Both the position numbers and the translations under genes were made by a program. The notes beneath the pieces were generated by a model. The model saw only the letters and a program-made list of their open reading frames with translations. It was not told the DNA's origin and did not search any database. A DNA stretch of 64,000 nt, from NCBI RefSeq assembly GCF_019218285.1, contig NZ_JAHUZG010000008.1, forward strand, positions 1-64,000, given 5' to 3'. Below are positions 8,852 to 17,229 of the stretch, one piece after another. The DNA is from Antarctobacter sediminis. Its GTDB lineage: Bacteria > Pseudomonadota > Alphaproteobacteria > Rhodobacterales > Rhodobacteraceae. The stretch's first letter is position 1; each line of letters starts with the position of its first letter.

Positions 8852-9544
8852 TCAGCGCCCTTCGGGTTCGAAATAATTGGCGTTGGTTCTGGAAATCGCC
8901 TCGATGGTGGCATCCAGACGGGACAAATGCAGCATCCCCGCCGCGACTGCCGCCTCTTCGTCGCCCGCGGCAATCGCCGCGGCGATGGCTTCGTGATCCT
9001 CCAGCAACTGCGGCATCCTGTCTTCCTTGGACAGGCCAAGCGTGCAGAGCCGATCAACCTTTGCCTTTTCGGTCGAGATCACCTCGAAAGCAAAATCGGC
9101 ACCGGCCACGTCGCAAAGCGTCTGATGGAATTGGTAATCCAGCGCGCCGAAAGCCTTGAAATCGCCATCGGCTATGGCCTTGCGCTGCTCGGCAAGACAG
9201 GCCTCGATCCGTGCGGTCGATGCCCCATCATGGTTGCGGGCGGCGCGGCGCAGCACCTCGGCCTCGACCGCGGCGCGGACGAAACGGGATTTTTCGATCT
9301 CGCGCGAGGAAAAGCGCTTTACCTCGGTCGCGCGCTGCGGACGGATCAGCAAAAGGTCCAGATTGGCCAGCCGGGTAAAGGCGTCACGCACCGGCTGACG
9401 CGAAACGCCGAACTGCGCTGCGATCTCAGCCTCCGAGATGCGGTCGCCGGGCCGCAGCCGCAGCGAGGAAATCTCGGCGTAGAGATGGTCAAAGATCTCG
9501 TCGACGGTTGTTCGGCGGTCCTGTGCCAAGGTCGGCTGCATCAT
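8852..9544 (-). CDS. GntR-family regulator, FadR/FCD subfamily
   Basis: 230 residues. The winged helix covers roughly residues 10-75 (VDEIFDHLYAEISSLRLRPG, then EAEIAAQFGVSRQPVRDAFTRL) and the all-helical FCD effector domain follows (KSRFVRAAVEAEVLRRAAR, LDYQFHQTLCDVAG), including the histidines that bind metal in many members. Start is ATG at 9544 or 9541. It is divergent from the ABC importer operon. Two CTAGTATMCCAG sites in the shared intergenic region, and one before the Gfo/Idh-ManD operon, fit the T.GTATAC.A-type operators of this subfamily. I infer that it represses the uronate/alginate genes until an intermediate binds. Confidence 0.9.
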   Translation of the reverse strand: MMQPTLAQDRRTTVDEIFDHLYAEISSLRLRPGDRISEAEIAAQFGVSRQPVRDAFTRLANLDLLLIRPQRATEVKRFSSREIEKSRFVRAAVEAEVLRRAARNHDGASTARIEACLAEQRKAIADGDFKAFGALDYQFHQTLCDVAGADFAFEVISTEKAKVDRLCTLGLSKEDRMPQLLEDHEAIAAAIAAGDEEAAVAAGMLHLSRLDATIEAISRTNANYFEPEGR

Positions 9545-9691
9545 TCAAAGATCCTTCTGGGTGCAGGTTTTATAAACCCGGTTTCCAAAAACGCCAATCC
9601 GGGCGCGCCCCTGTCCGATTTTCGGGTCATCACGGCTTCCTCCTCTGCTGTTGCGGATCGGGCGGCGATCTGCCCGAGTCCGAATTTCAGA

Positions 9692-9703
9692 CTAGTATCC
9701 CAG
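9692..9703. promoter_or_regulatory. GntR-type operator copy 1, CTAGTATCCCAG
   Basis: Differs by one base from copy 2 exactly 20 bp downstream, so both sites face the same side of the helix. Lies between the divergent GntR and ABC-ATPase genes. Confidence 0.6.
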
Positions 9704-9711
9704 ATTTTCGA

Positions 9712-9723
9712 CTAGTATACCAG
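9712..9723. promoter_or_regulatory. GntR-type operator copy 2, CTAGTATACCAG
   Basis: Near-perfect palindrome CTRGTATACYAG about 100 bp before the ABC-ATPase start. Matches the FadR-subfamily operator pattern (TNGTNNNACNA) known from other GntR proteins. Confidence 0.65.
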
Positions 9724-9824
9724 ATAGAAATTCAGGCGAATCACATCGCCCCGACCCGGCGGGAGGCCGGATCGGACCGGAGGATCGGCCCGCGCCTTGT
9801 GTCGGGCAGTTTGGAGGAGGGCTC

Positions 9825-10928
9825 ATGACTGGGGTTCGGTTGGAAGGCATCGTCAAGGCCTATGGCGCTGTGCAGGTCGTGCACGGCATCGATCTTGAGG
9901 TGCAAGAGAAGGAATTCGTCGTTTTGGTCGGCCCGTCCGGCTGCGGCAAATCCACGACTCTGCGGATGATCGCAGGCCTGGAAGAGATCTCGGACGGCGA
10001 TCTGACCATTGACGGCCGCCATGTGAACCGGGTCGCGCCCAAGGATCGCGACGTGGCGATGGTGTTTCAGAATTACGCGCTGTACCCGCATCTGAACGTC
10101 GCCGACAACATCGCCTTTGGTCTGCGCATCCGCAAGGAAAGCAAAGACAAGATCGCCTCTTCGGTCGAAGAAGTGGGCCAGATCCTTGGATTGACGCCCT
10201 ACCTTGAACGCCGCCCCGCCGACCTGTCCGGCGGCCAGCGCCAGCGCGTTGCCATGGGCCGGGCCATCGTCCGTCGCCCCAAGGTTTTCCTGTTCGACGA
10301 ACCGCTATCGAACCTTGACGCAAAGCTGCGCACCCAGATGCGCGCGGAAATCAAACGCTTGCACAAGCGGCTGGGCGCCACATCGATCTACGTGACCCAT
10401 GATCAGGTCGAGGCGATGACTCTTGCCGACCGGATCGTTGTCATGCATGACGGCCGGATCGAGCAGATCGGCAGCCCGATGGAGCTGTTCCTGAACCCGG
10501 CCAACACCTTTGTCGCGGGTTTTCTCGGCTCTCCGCCGATGAACATGGTCACCGCAACCGTCATCGCCGGCGACCGTGGACCGGTGGCTGAATTCGATGG
10601 CCAGCGCATCCAGTTGCAACAACTTCCGTCGCTGCAAGACGCCGTCGGACGGCAGGTCACGCTTGGCATCCGGCCTGAATTTGTCACCGTGGCCCATGAC
10701 GGCGTGCCCGACCGTGTCGCCATCGATGTAGACCTTGTGGAAACGCTGGGCTCCGAGGCGCTGATCCACGCCAGCCTGCAAGGCGCACCTTTCGTGATCC
10801 GGACCGAAACCGTCGGTCAGATGGGAATCCTCGACGGCATCTCGGGCTTCACCATCGCACCACATCTGGTCAAGGTCTTTGACGCAGACACCGGCGAGGC
10901 CCTGCCCGGTCAGGTGCTGGCACAATGA
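9825..10928 (+). CDS. ABC transporter ATPase, MalK/UgpC/AlgS type
   Basis: 367 residues. Walker [10 protein letters not shown] (near 37-45), signature [14 protein letters not shown], Walker [17 protein letters not shown], switch histidine in THDQVEAM, then a C-terminal TOBE/OB regulatory domain (TLGIRPEFVTVA). First gene of the importer operon, start preceded by GGAGGAGGG. It energises the two following permeases. Gene order ATPase-permease-permease-binding protein-lyase and sizes resemble the AlgS-AlgM1-AlgM2-AlgQ alginate importer known from Sphingomonas strain A1 and Agrobacterium; the ATPase alone cannot show specificity. Confidence 0.92.
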   Translation: MTGVRLEGIVKAYGAVQVVHGIDLEVQEKEFVVLVGPSGCGKSTTLRMIAGLEEISDGDLTIDGRHVNRVAPKDRDVAMVFQNYALYPHLNVADNIAFGLRIRKESKDKIASSVEEVGQILGLTPYLERRPADLSGGQRQRVAMGRAIVRRPKVFLFDEPLSNLDAKLRTQMRAEIKRLHKRLGATSIYVTHDQVEAMTLADRIVVMHDGRIEQIGSPMELFLNPANTFVAGFLGSPPMNMVTATVIAGDRGPVAEFDGQRIQLQQLPSLQDAVGRQVTLGIRPEFVTVAHDGVPDRVAIDVDLVETLGSEALIHASLQGAPFVIRTETVGQMGILDGISGFTIAPHLVKVFDADTGEALPGQVLAQ

Positions 10929-11929
10929 GCAGCAACCCCGACATGACCGCCGCCACCGGCCCGCGGACCGAGGAGTTGGTGCTTGACGCCGCCGAGGCAC
11001 AGCGCCGCCGCAAGCCCAGCCGCGTCCAGCGGGTCGGCGACCACCTGAAACGGGAATGGCAACTCTACGCCATGCTGATCCCGACGATCCTGTGGCTGGT
11101 GATCTTTCTCTACAAACCGATGTACGGGCTACAGATCGCGTTCAAGGATTACTCGATCTTCCGCGGCGTGGCGGGCAGCCCCTGGATCGGCTTCGAGCAC
11201 TTCGAGACCCTGTTCAACAACGACCAGTTCCTGCGCGCGCTCAAGAACACGATCATCATCAGCGCCTATGGCCTTCTGTTCGGGTTCCCGGTGCCGATCA
11301 TTCTGGCCCTGATGTTCAACGAGGTGCTGCACCAGAGCTTTAAGAAGACCGCGCAGACCATCGTCTATCTGCCGCACTTCATTTCCTCGGTCATTATCGC
11401 CGGCATCGTCATGACGGCCTTTTCGCCCTCCGCGGGCATCGTGAACACGGTGCTGGGCTGGTTCGGGATGGATGCGATCTATTTCCTGACCAAACCCGAA
11501 TGGTTCCGCCCGATCTTTATCGGCACCGGGATCTGGCAAGAGGCCGGCTTCCAGTCGATCGTTTACCTTGCTGCCATCGCGGGCGTGTCGCCCACGCTGT
11601 ACGAAAGCGCGGTTGTCGATGGTGCCAGCCGTTGGCAGATGATGTGGAAGATCACAATCCCGTCGATCATGCCGACGATCATCATCATGTTGATCATCCG
11701 TATCGGCAACATCCTCGAAGTCAGCTTCGAGATGATCATCCTGCTGTACCAGCCCGCCACTTACCAGACGGCGGATGTGGTCAACACCTTCATCTATCGG
11801 CAAGGCCTTCAGGGCGGACAGTATGATTTTGCCGCCGCCGCCGGCCTGTTCAACGCCGTGGTCGCCTTTGTGCTGGTGATGACCGCGAACACGATCTCCA
11901 AGCGCTACTCGCGCACGTCGCTGTGGTGA
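10925..11929 (+). CDS. Sugar ABC transporter permease, LplB/AlgM1-like
   Basis: 334 residues; start overlaps the ATPase stop (ATGA). A ~45-residue charged cytoplasmic leader precedes six predicted membrane spans (MLIPTILWLVIFLYKPMYG onwards). The EAA loop reads ESAVVDGASRWQMMWKITIP, the coupling site to the ATPase. The motif YKPMYGLQIAFKDY is typical of the LplB/AlgM1 branch that imports oligouronides and lipo-oligosaccharides. Works with the next gene as a heterodimer. Confidence 0.9.
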   Translation: MSSNPDMTAATGPRTEELVLDAAEAQRRRKPSRVQRVGDHLKREWQLYAMLIPTILWLVIFLYKPMYGLQIAFKDYSIFRGVAGSPWIGFEHFETLFNNDQFLRALKNTIIISAYGLLFGFPVPIILALMFNEVLHQSFKKTAQTIVYLPHFISSVIIAGIVMTAFSPSAGIVNTVLGWFGMDAIYFLTKPEWFRPIFIGTGIWQEAGFQSIVYLAAIAGVSPTLYESAVVDGASRWQMMWKITIPSIMPTIIIMLIIRIGNILEVSFEMIILLYQPATYQTADVVNTFIYRQGLQGGQYDFAAAAGLFNAVVAFVLVMTANTISKRYSRTSLW

Positions 11930-11942
11930 GGGGGCCAGTCCA

Positions 11943-12824
11943 ATGACCAACATGAATCTCTACTCACGCGGCGACAAGCTCTTTGTGATCGTCAACATGG
12001 TGCTGATCGGGCTGTTCACGATCTCGACGCTGTATCCGTTCATCTACATCACCTCGCTGTCGCTCAGCACCGGTTTCGAAGCCCGCGCCGGGAACGTGGT
12101 GCTGACCCCGGTGGACTTTACCATCGAAGCCTACAAACGGGTGCTGAGCGAACCTCAGTTCTGGATCAGCTACAAGAACACCTTCATCTATACGATCGGC
12201 GGCACGTTGATGAGCCTCGCGTTCATCATCCCCGGGGCCTATGCCCTGTCCAAGCCCCAGTTGTACGGGCGGAGGTTCTGGAACCTCGTGGTGGCCTTTA
12301 CCATGTGGTTCAACGCCGGGCTGATCCCCTTCTTCCTGAACATGCGCGACCTTGGCCTGCTGGACAGCTATTTCGGCATCATCATCGGCTTTGCGGTCAA
12401 TGGCTTCAACATCATCCTGCTGCGCAACTTCTTCGAGGGCATCCCGCAGTCCTTCGAAGAGGCCGCCCGGATGGACGGCGCAAACGAATTCCAGGTGCTC
12501 TGGAAAGTCTATGTCCCGCTGTCCAAACCGGCCATCGCCACGGTCGCCCTGTTCTGTATCGTCTCACGTTGGAACGGCTTTTTCTGGGCGATGGTACTGT
12601 TGCAGGACGAGGACAAGATCCCGCTGCAAGTCTACCTGCGCCACGTCATCACCGAATTGACCGACGACGAAAGCTTTGGCGCGGAACTGATCAACGCCCC
12701 CTATTCGGTCGAAACCGTCAGCGCCGCGATCATCGTCTGTTCGATCATCCCGATCCTGCTCATCTACCCCTTTCTGCAAAAATATTTCAGCAAGGGCATC
12801 CTGCTGGGCGGCGTGAAGGAATGA
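11943..12824 (+). CDS. Sugar ABC transporter permease, LplC/AlgM2-like
   Basis: 293 residues, six membrane spans, with the LplC-branch motif TLYPFIYITSLSLSTGFEA and the EAA loop EAARMDGANEFQVLWKVYVPLSKP. Follows the first permease by 13 bp. As I recall it, the length equals that of AlgM2 of Sphingomonas A1. Second half of the membrane channel of the oligouronide importer. Confidence 0.9.
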   Translation: MTNMNLYSRGDKLFVIVNMVLIGLFTISTLYPFIYITSLSLSTGFEARAGNVVLTPVDFTIEAYKRVLSEPQFWISYKNTFIYTIGGTLMSLAFIIPGAYALSKPQLYGRRFWNLVVAFTMWFNAGLIPFFLNMRDLGLLDSYFGIIIGFAVNGFNIILLRNFFEGIPQSFEEAARMDGANEFQVLWKVYVPLSKPAIATVALFCIVSRWNGFFWAMVLLQDEDKIPLQVYLRHVITELTDDESFGAELINAPYSVETVSAAIIVCSIIPILLIYPFLQKYFSKGILLGGVKE

Positions 12825-12862
12825 CCACGGAACTTCAAGAATTTCGCAAAAGGGAGGAAACC

Positions 12863-14428
12863 ATGCGAACGTTCACCCTGGCACTTGCCATCCTCGGCAG
12901 CACGGCCTTGACGGCCCCGGCCTTCGCGGACCCGCAGATGCGGATCGTGGACGACCCGCTGGAACTGAGCATCCACATGCACTGGCCCCGGGCGCAGGGC
13001 TACGGGGTGGGCGGCGACGCGGACAAGATCTATCCGGTGGAACAGGCCGCGCGCGACCTGACCGGCATTCACCTGACCGATGCGACCTCGGGCAAGAACA
13101 CCAAGGACTCGGCCGAAGCGATGAACCTGCTGATCGCCTCGGGAAACATGCCCGACATCGTCGGCGGCCACTTGATCAAACAACCGGTGAACGAATACGG
13201 CCCGCAAGGTGCCTTTGTGGCACTCAACGATCTGGTCGAAGAACATGCGCCCAATATCAAGGCCTTCTGGGACAGTCACCCGGGTCTGAAAGAGGCCATT
13301 TCCGCCTATGACGGCAACTATTACTACATCCCCTATCTGCCCGACGGCAAATATGGCCGGGCCTACTTCATCCGGCAGGACTGGCTGGACAAGCTGGAGC
13401 TACAACAGCCGGACACGGTGGATGACCTCTACGAGGTGCTCAAGGCCTTTCGCGATCAGGACCCGAACGGAAACGGTCTGAAGGATGAAATCCCGTCGTT
13501 TTTCCGCAACTGGGAAGAGGTCATTCGCCTTGTCGTCCTGTGGGATGCGCGGTCGTCCGGGTCGGACACCTATCATGATTTCTACGTCAATGACGCGGGC
13601 CAACTGGTACACCCCTACGCCGAAGCTGCGTACCGCGACGGTCTGGCCATGGTCGCCAAATGGTACGCCGAGGGCCTGATCGACCCCGAAGTCTTCACCC
13701 GCGGCTCCTCGGCGCGTGAATACCTGCTGGGCGAAAACCTTGGCGGATTCACCCATGACTGGTTCGCATCGACCTCAGGTTACAACATCGCGCTGGCCGA
13801 CAAGGTCGAAGGTTTCAATTTCGTGCCGTTCCTGCCGCCGAAATCGCCCAGCGGTCGCCGGCTCGAAGAACATCGCCGCATCCCGATCAAGCCCGATGGC
13901 TGGGCGATCAGCTACACCAACGACCACCCGGTCGAGACCATCAAGTATTTCGATTTCTGGTTTTCGGAACAGGGTCGCCTGCTGTCGAACTTTGGCATCG
14001 AGGGCGAGCAATACGACATCATCGACGGAGAACCGGTCTACAAACCGGAAGTCCTCGACAGCGGTCAGCCGGTCAACGCCCAGATGTGGGCCGTTGGCGC
14101 CCAGATCCAGCGCGGCTATTGGCAGGACTACCGGTATGAATGGCAGTGGACCGCCGAAGCCGCCCGTCGCGGAATCGAACTGTACGACCAGCACGACATC
14201 CTGACCGATCAGTTCCTTGGCGTTGCCTTCACCAAGAAGGAACAAGAGGTCTATGACCGCTATTGGCCGTCGATCCGCACCTACATGCTGGAACGTCAGC
14301 AGGCATGGGTGCTGGGCAGCGGCGACATCAAGGCCGATTGGGATGACTACGTCGAGACCCTGAATGACATGGGCTACGACAAGGTCATCGAGGTGCTGAA
14401 CGCCGCCTACGAACGCCAATACGGCTGA
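12863..14428 (+). CDS. Extracellular solute-binding protein, AlgQ/LipO-like (oligouronide binding)
   Basis: 521 residues; start ATG at 12863 after GGGAGGAAA. Signal peptide residues 1-22, cleavage after PAFA. A calcium site of EF-hand type is visible at D200, N202, N204, D208, E209 (DPNGNGLKDE), the same feature reported for the AlgQ alginate-binding proteins. Bilobal fold: 'NMPDIVGGHLI' near 95-105 and 'KPDGWAISYTNDHPVETIKYFDFWFS' in the C-terminal lobe. Delivers oligosaccharides in the periplasm to the two preceding permeases. Large size (~500 residues) is typical of binding proteins for long sugars. Confidence 0.9.
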   Translation: MRTFTLALAILGSTALTAPAFADPQMRIVDDPLELSIHMHWPRAQGYGVGGDADKIYPVEQAARDLTGIHLTDATSGKNTKDSAEAMNLLIASGNMPDIVGGHLIKQPVNEYGPQGAFVALNDLVEEHAPNIKAFWDSHPGLKEAISAYDGNYYYIPYLPDGKYGRAYFIRQDWLDKLELQQPDTVDDLYEVLKAFRDQDPNGNGLKDEIPSFFRNWEEVIRLVVLWDARSSGSDTYHDFYVNDAGQLVHPYAEAAYRDGLAMVAKWYAEGLIDPEVFTRGSSAREYLLGENLGGFTHDWFASTSGYNIALADKVEGFNFVPFLPPKSPSGRRLEEHRRIPIKPDGWAISYTNDHPVETIKYFDFWFSEQGRLLSNFGIEGEQYDIIDGEPVYKPEVLDSGQPVNAQMWAVGAQIQRGYWQDYRYEWQWTAEAARRGIELYDQHDILTDQFLGVAFTKKEQEVYDRYWPSIRTYMLERQQAWVLGSGDIKADWDDYVETLNDMGYDKVIEVLNAAYERQYG

Positions 14429-14456
14429 TCCCCCGTTTCGACCCAATGCACATGGC

Positions 14457-14476
14457 TGCGGCCGGTTTCGGCCGCA
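14457..14476 (+). terminator. Hairpin between binding protein and lyase genes
   Basis: TGCGGCCG, loop GTTT, CGGCCGCA: perfect 8-bp GC stem, no T run. Likely a 3' stabiliser or partial terminator that favours the abundance of the binding-protein message over the lyase. Confidence 0.5.
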
Positions 14477-14503
14477 CGCCCCCCCTTCCCTTGTCTTCCG
14501 AAC

Positions 14504-16840
14504 ATGAAAGCAGTCCCGATGCCCGGCGCACCCGCCCCCACGCTTGACGAACCCAAGACCGGCCGCCTGACCATCCAATACGCGCCCGCAGAGGGAAGCG
14601 AAGCCGTCGAAAACCCGCCTCGGTTCACATGGATTCCGGTGATCGAGGACGAGGCACATTATGTCCTGCGGGTTTCCTCGGACCCCGGTTACGCGACGGA
14701 CGCCACACATTACTTTTGCCGTCTGCCGCTGAATTTCTTTACCCCGAACGTCGTTCTGGACCCGGGCACTTACCATTGGTCCTATGCGGTCTGCGATCCC
14801 GACACGGGCAAACCCGTCACTGAGTGGAGCCGCTCCCGCAGTTTCACCGTGGCCCGCGACCTGCCGCAATGCCCGCTGCCCTCGCGCCGGACGCGGTTTG
14901 GATCAGCCACTGCCGACCACCCGCGGCTCTGGTTGACACCGGACCGGCTGGCAGAGTTCAAATCCGCTGTCACCAAGGATCCCGGCCATTGCAGCTGGGA
15001 CCGCTTCTATCAGAAATCCGTCCTGCCGTGGATGGACCGCGAGGTGATGGCGGAACCGGCGGGCTATCCGAACCACCAGCGGGTCGCGCCGATCTGGCGA
15101 CAGACCTATATCGACCTGCAAGAGGCGTGGTACGCGATCCGTCACCTTGCCATCGCCGGCAAGGTGACGGACGACGCCGCGATGACCGGACGCGCCCGCG
15201 ACTGGCTGCTGGAACTGGCAAGCTGGGATCCGATGGGCACCACCTCGCGCGCCTATACCGATGAATGGGCCTATCGGGTCACAAATGCGCTCGCCTGGGG
15301 ATATGACTGGCTCTACGACCAGCTGGACGAGGACGAGCGTGCGCGGGTGCGCGGTGCCCTCCTGACGCGCACCCGCGACATTGCCGAACACGCAATCCTG
15401 AACGCCAAGATCCACCTGTTTCCCTACGACAGCCACGCCGTCCGGTCGGTTTCGCTGACTTTGATCCCGGCCTGCATTGCCCTGCTTGGCGATGACGAGG
15501 CGGACGAGGCGCGCGATTGGCTGAACTACTGTATCGAGTTCCTGTTTACCGTCTATTCGCCCTGGGGTGACGCCGATGGCGGCTGGGCCGAGGGCACGAA
15601 TTACTGGATGATGGGCATGGCCTATCTGATCGACGCGGCGAACCGGTTGAAATCCTACACGGGGATCGACCTTTACCAACGGCCGTTTTTCCAGCAGACC
15701 GGCGATTTCCCCCTGTTCTGCAAGGCGCCAAACACCCGCCGCGCCAGCTTTGGTGACGATAGCACGCAAGGCGACCTGCCCTGCATCAAGACCGGGTTGA
15801 ACATGCGCCAGTTCGCGGGCGTGACGGGCAACGGCGCCTACCAATGGTATTGCGAGGAAAACCTGCGCCTGAACCCGGGAACCGAGGGGGCCTTTTACAA
15901 CTGGGGCTGGTGGGACACGCATTTCGACGAACTGTGTTTCCGCACCGATTTCCCCGTGGTCGAGGCCAAGCCCCCAAAGGGCGGTCTGCGCCACTTTCGC
16001 GGGATCGGTTGGGTCGGCGTGCAACACGCAATGGACGATCCGGACAACCACGTTCAGTTCGTGTTCAAATCTTCGCCCTTCGGGTCGATCAGCCACAGCC
16101 ACGGCGACCAGAACGCCTTTTGCCTTGCAGCCTACGGCGAAGATCTTGCGATCCAGTCCGGGCATTATGTCGCCTTCAATTCGACGATGCACCGCCAGTG
16201 GCGGCGCCAAACCCGATCCAAGAACGCGATCCTGATCAACGGCAAGGGGCAATACGCCGAAAAGGACAAGGCCAAGGCGATGGCCGCGACCGGCCGTATC
16301 CTTGCCGCCGAGGAGCGTGAAGATCACATCTATATCTGCGGCGACGCCACTGCCGCCTATCAATCGCTGTCGCCCGAGATCACACTGGCCGAGCGCGAGA
16401 TCTATTTCGTGCGAAACAGCTATTTCGTGATTGTCGACAAGGTGGATGCCACCGACCCGGTCACGGTGGACTGGCTATTACATGCCAACCAACCTTACGA
16501 ACTGGGCAAGACCTCGTTCCGCAACACCGGCGAGCGCGCGGGCTTCTACGGGCAAGTGGTCTGGTCCGAGGCCGGCAAACCGGTGTTGACGCAAGACACG
16601 GGTTTTGCGGATGTCGACCCGTCCGAATACGAAGGCCTGCCCGTCAGCACCTGCCTGCGCGCGAGCTATCCCGCCGCAACGCGTCACCGGATCGCCACGC
16701 TGCTGGTGCCCTACCGGCTGGAGGCACCCAAACGGGTTTTCAACTTCATGGATGATCAAGGCTACGACGCGGACCTCTATTTCACCGACGCCGACGAAAA
16801 CACCTTCAAGGTGGTGATGAAAAAGCTGGCCAACACCTGA
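14504..16840 (+). CDS. Cytoplasmic PL15-type oligoalginate lyase (DUF4962 / heparinase II/III family)
   Basis: 778 residues, without signal peptide, so it acts on imported oligosaccharide. An N-terminal beta-sandwich (1-~130) precedes an alpha/alpha toroid (~140-450) and a heparinase II/III beta-sandwich (~490-778). Length and key residues follow the exotype alginate lyase Atu3025: R199, H311 in FPYDSHAVRS, Tyr367 in WAEGTNYW, W467 and H531 in GSISHSHGDQN fall at or within two residues of the positions I remember for its substrate-binding and catalytic residues. PL15 enzymes release unsaturated monouronate (DEH) from oligoalginate ends; heparin-oligosaccharide activity also occurs in the family. 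The start lacks a good ribosome binding site; 14519 is an alternative ATG. Confidence 0.85.
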   Translation: MKAVPMPGAPAPTLDEPKTGRLTIQYAPAEGSEAVENPPRFTWIPVIEDEAHYVLRVSSDPGYATDATHYFCRLPLNFFTPNVVLDPGTYHWSYAVCDPDTGKPVTEWSRSRSFTVARDLPQCPLPSRRTRFGSATADHPRLWLTPDRLAEFKSAVTKDPGHCSWDRFYQKSVLPWMDREVMAEPAGYPNHQRVAPIWRQTYIDLQEAWYAIRHLAIAGKVTDDAAMTGRARDWLLELASWDPMGTTSRAYTDEWAYRVTNALAWGYDWLYDQLDEDERARVRGALLTRTRDIAEHAILNAKIHLFPYDSHAVRSVSLTLIPACIALLGDDEADEARDWLNYCIEFLFTVYSPWGDADGGWAEGTNYWMMGMAYLIDAANRLKSYTGIDLYQRPFFQQTGDFPLFCKAPNTRRASFGDDSTQGDLPCIKTGLNMRQFAGVTGNGAYQWYCEENLRLNPGTEGAFYNWGWWDTHFDELCFRTDFPVVEAKPPKGGLRHFRGIGWVGVQHAMDDPDNHVQFVFKSSPFGSISHSHGDQNAFCLAAYGEDLAIQSGHYVAFNSTMHRQWRRQTRSKNAILINGKGQYAEKDKAKAMAATGRILAAEEREDHIYICGDATAAYQSLSPEITLAEREIYFVRNSYFVIVDKVDATDPVTVDWLLHANQPYELGKTSFRNTGERAGFYGQVVWSEAGKPVLTQDTGFADVDPSEYEGLPVSTCLRASYPAATRHRIATLLVPYRLEAPKRVFNFMDDQGYDADLYFTDADENTFKVVMKKLANT

Positions 16841-16856
16841 GCAGGAGACACACAAC

Positions 16857-17189
16857 ATGACCGTAAAGAACTATTTTCCCGCAAAGGAAACCCGGGTGTT
16901 CGACGCCGGCGGCGGGTTGACCCGCAAGGTCGGCGCCCATGCGGACAATGCGATGGTCGTCGAGGTCCGGTTCGAAACCGGCACGGTGGCCGCGCGCCAC
17001 CACCACCCGCACGAACAGATCACTTATGTGATCTCGGGCAAGTTCGAGTTCACCATCGGGGACGACACCTACATCGTTTCGGCGGGGGACTCGCTCTATA
17101 AACAACCCAACATTGAACACGGCGCCACCTGCCTGGAGGCAGGCACGCTGTTGGATATCTTCACGCCACGCCGCGAAGATTTCCTCTGA
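16857..17189 (+). CDS. kdgF: KdgF-type cupin, uronate ring-opening protein
   Basis: 110 residues, the normal KdgF length, single cupin barrel. Metal ligands are in RHHHPHEQ (47-54) and H88 (NIEHGA), with YVISGKFEFTIGDD between. KdgF speeds the conversion of the 4,5-unsaturated monouronate released by pectate or alginate lyases into linear DEH/DKI. The position directly behind the lyase, 16 bp away with AGGAG, is strong context for this role. Confidence 0.88.
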   Translation: MTVKNYFPAKETRVFDAGGGLTRKVGAHADNAMVVEVRFETGTVAARHHHPHEQITYVISGKFEFTIGDDTYIVSAGDSLYKQPNIEHGATCLEAGTLLDIFTPRREDFL

Positions 17190-17229
17190 TCCAGACCATA
17201 CAGAAAAGACGACCAAAGGGAGTAAGGGC

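Noticed and set aside
14504-16840. Heparinase acting on host glycosaminoglycans
   Set aside because: Gene context (AlgQ-like calcium-site binding protein, KdgF) and key residues favour oligoalginate; heparin activity not excluded.
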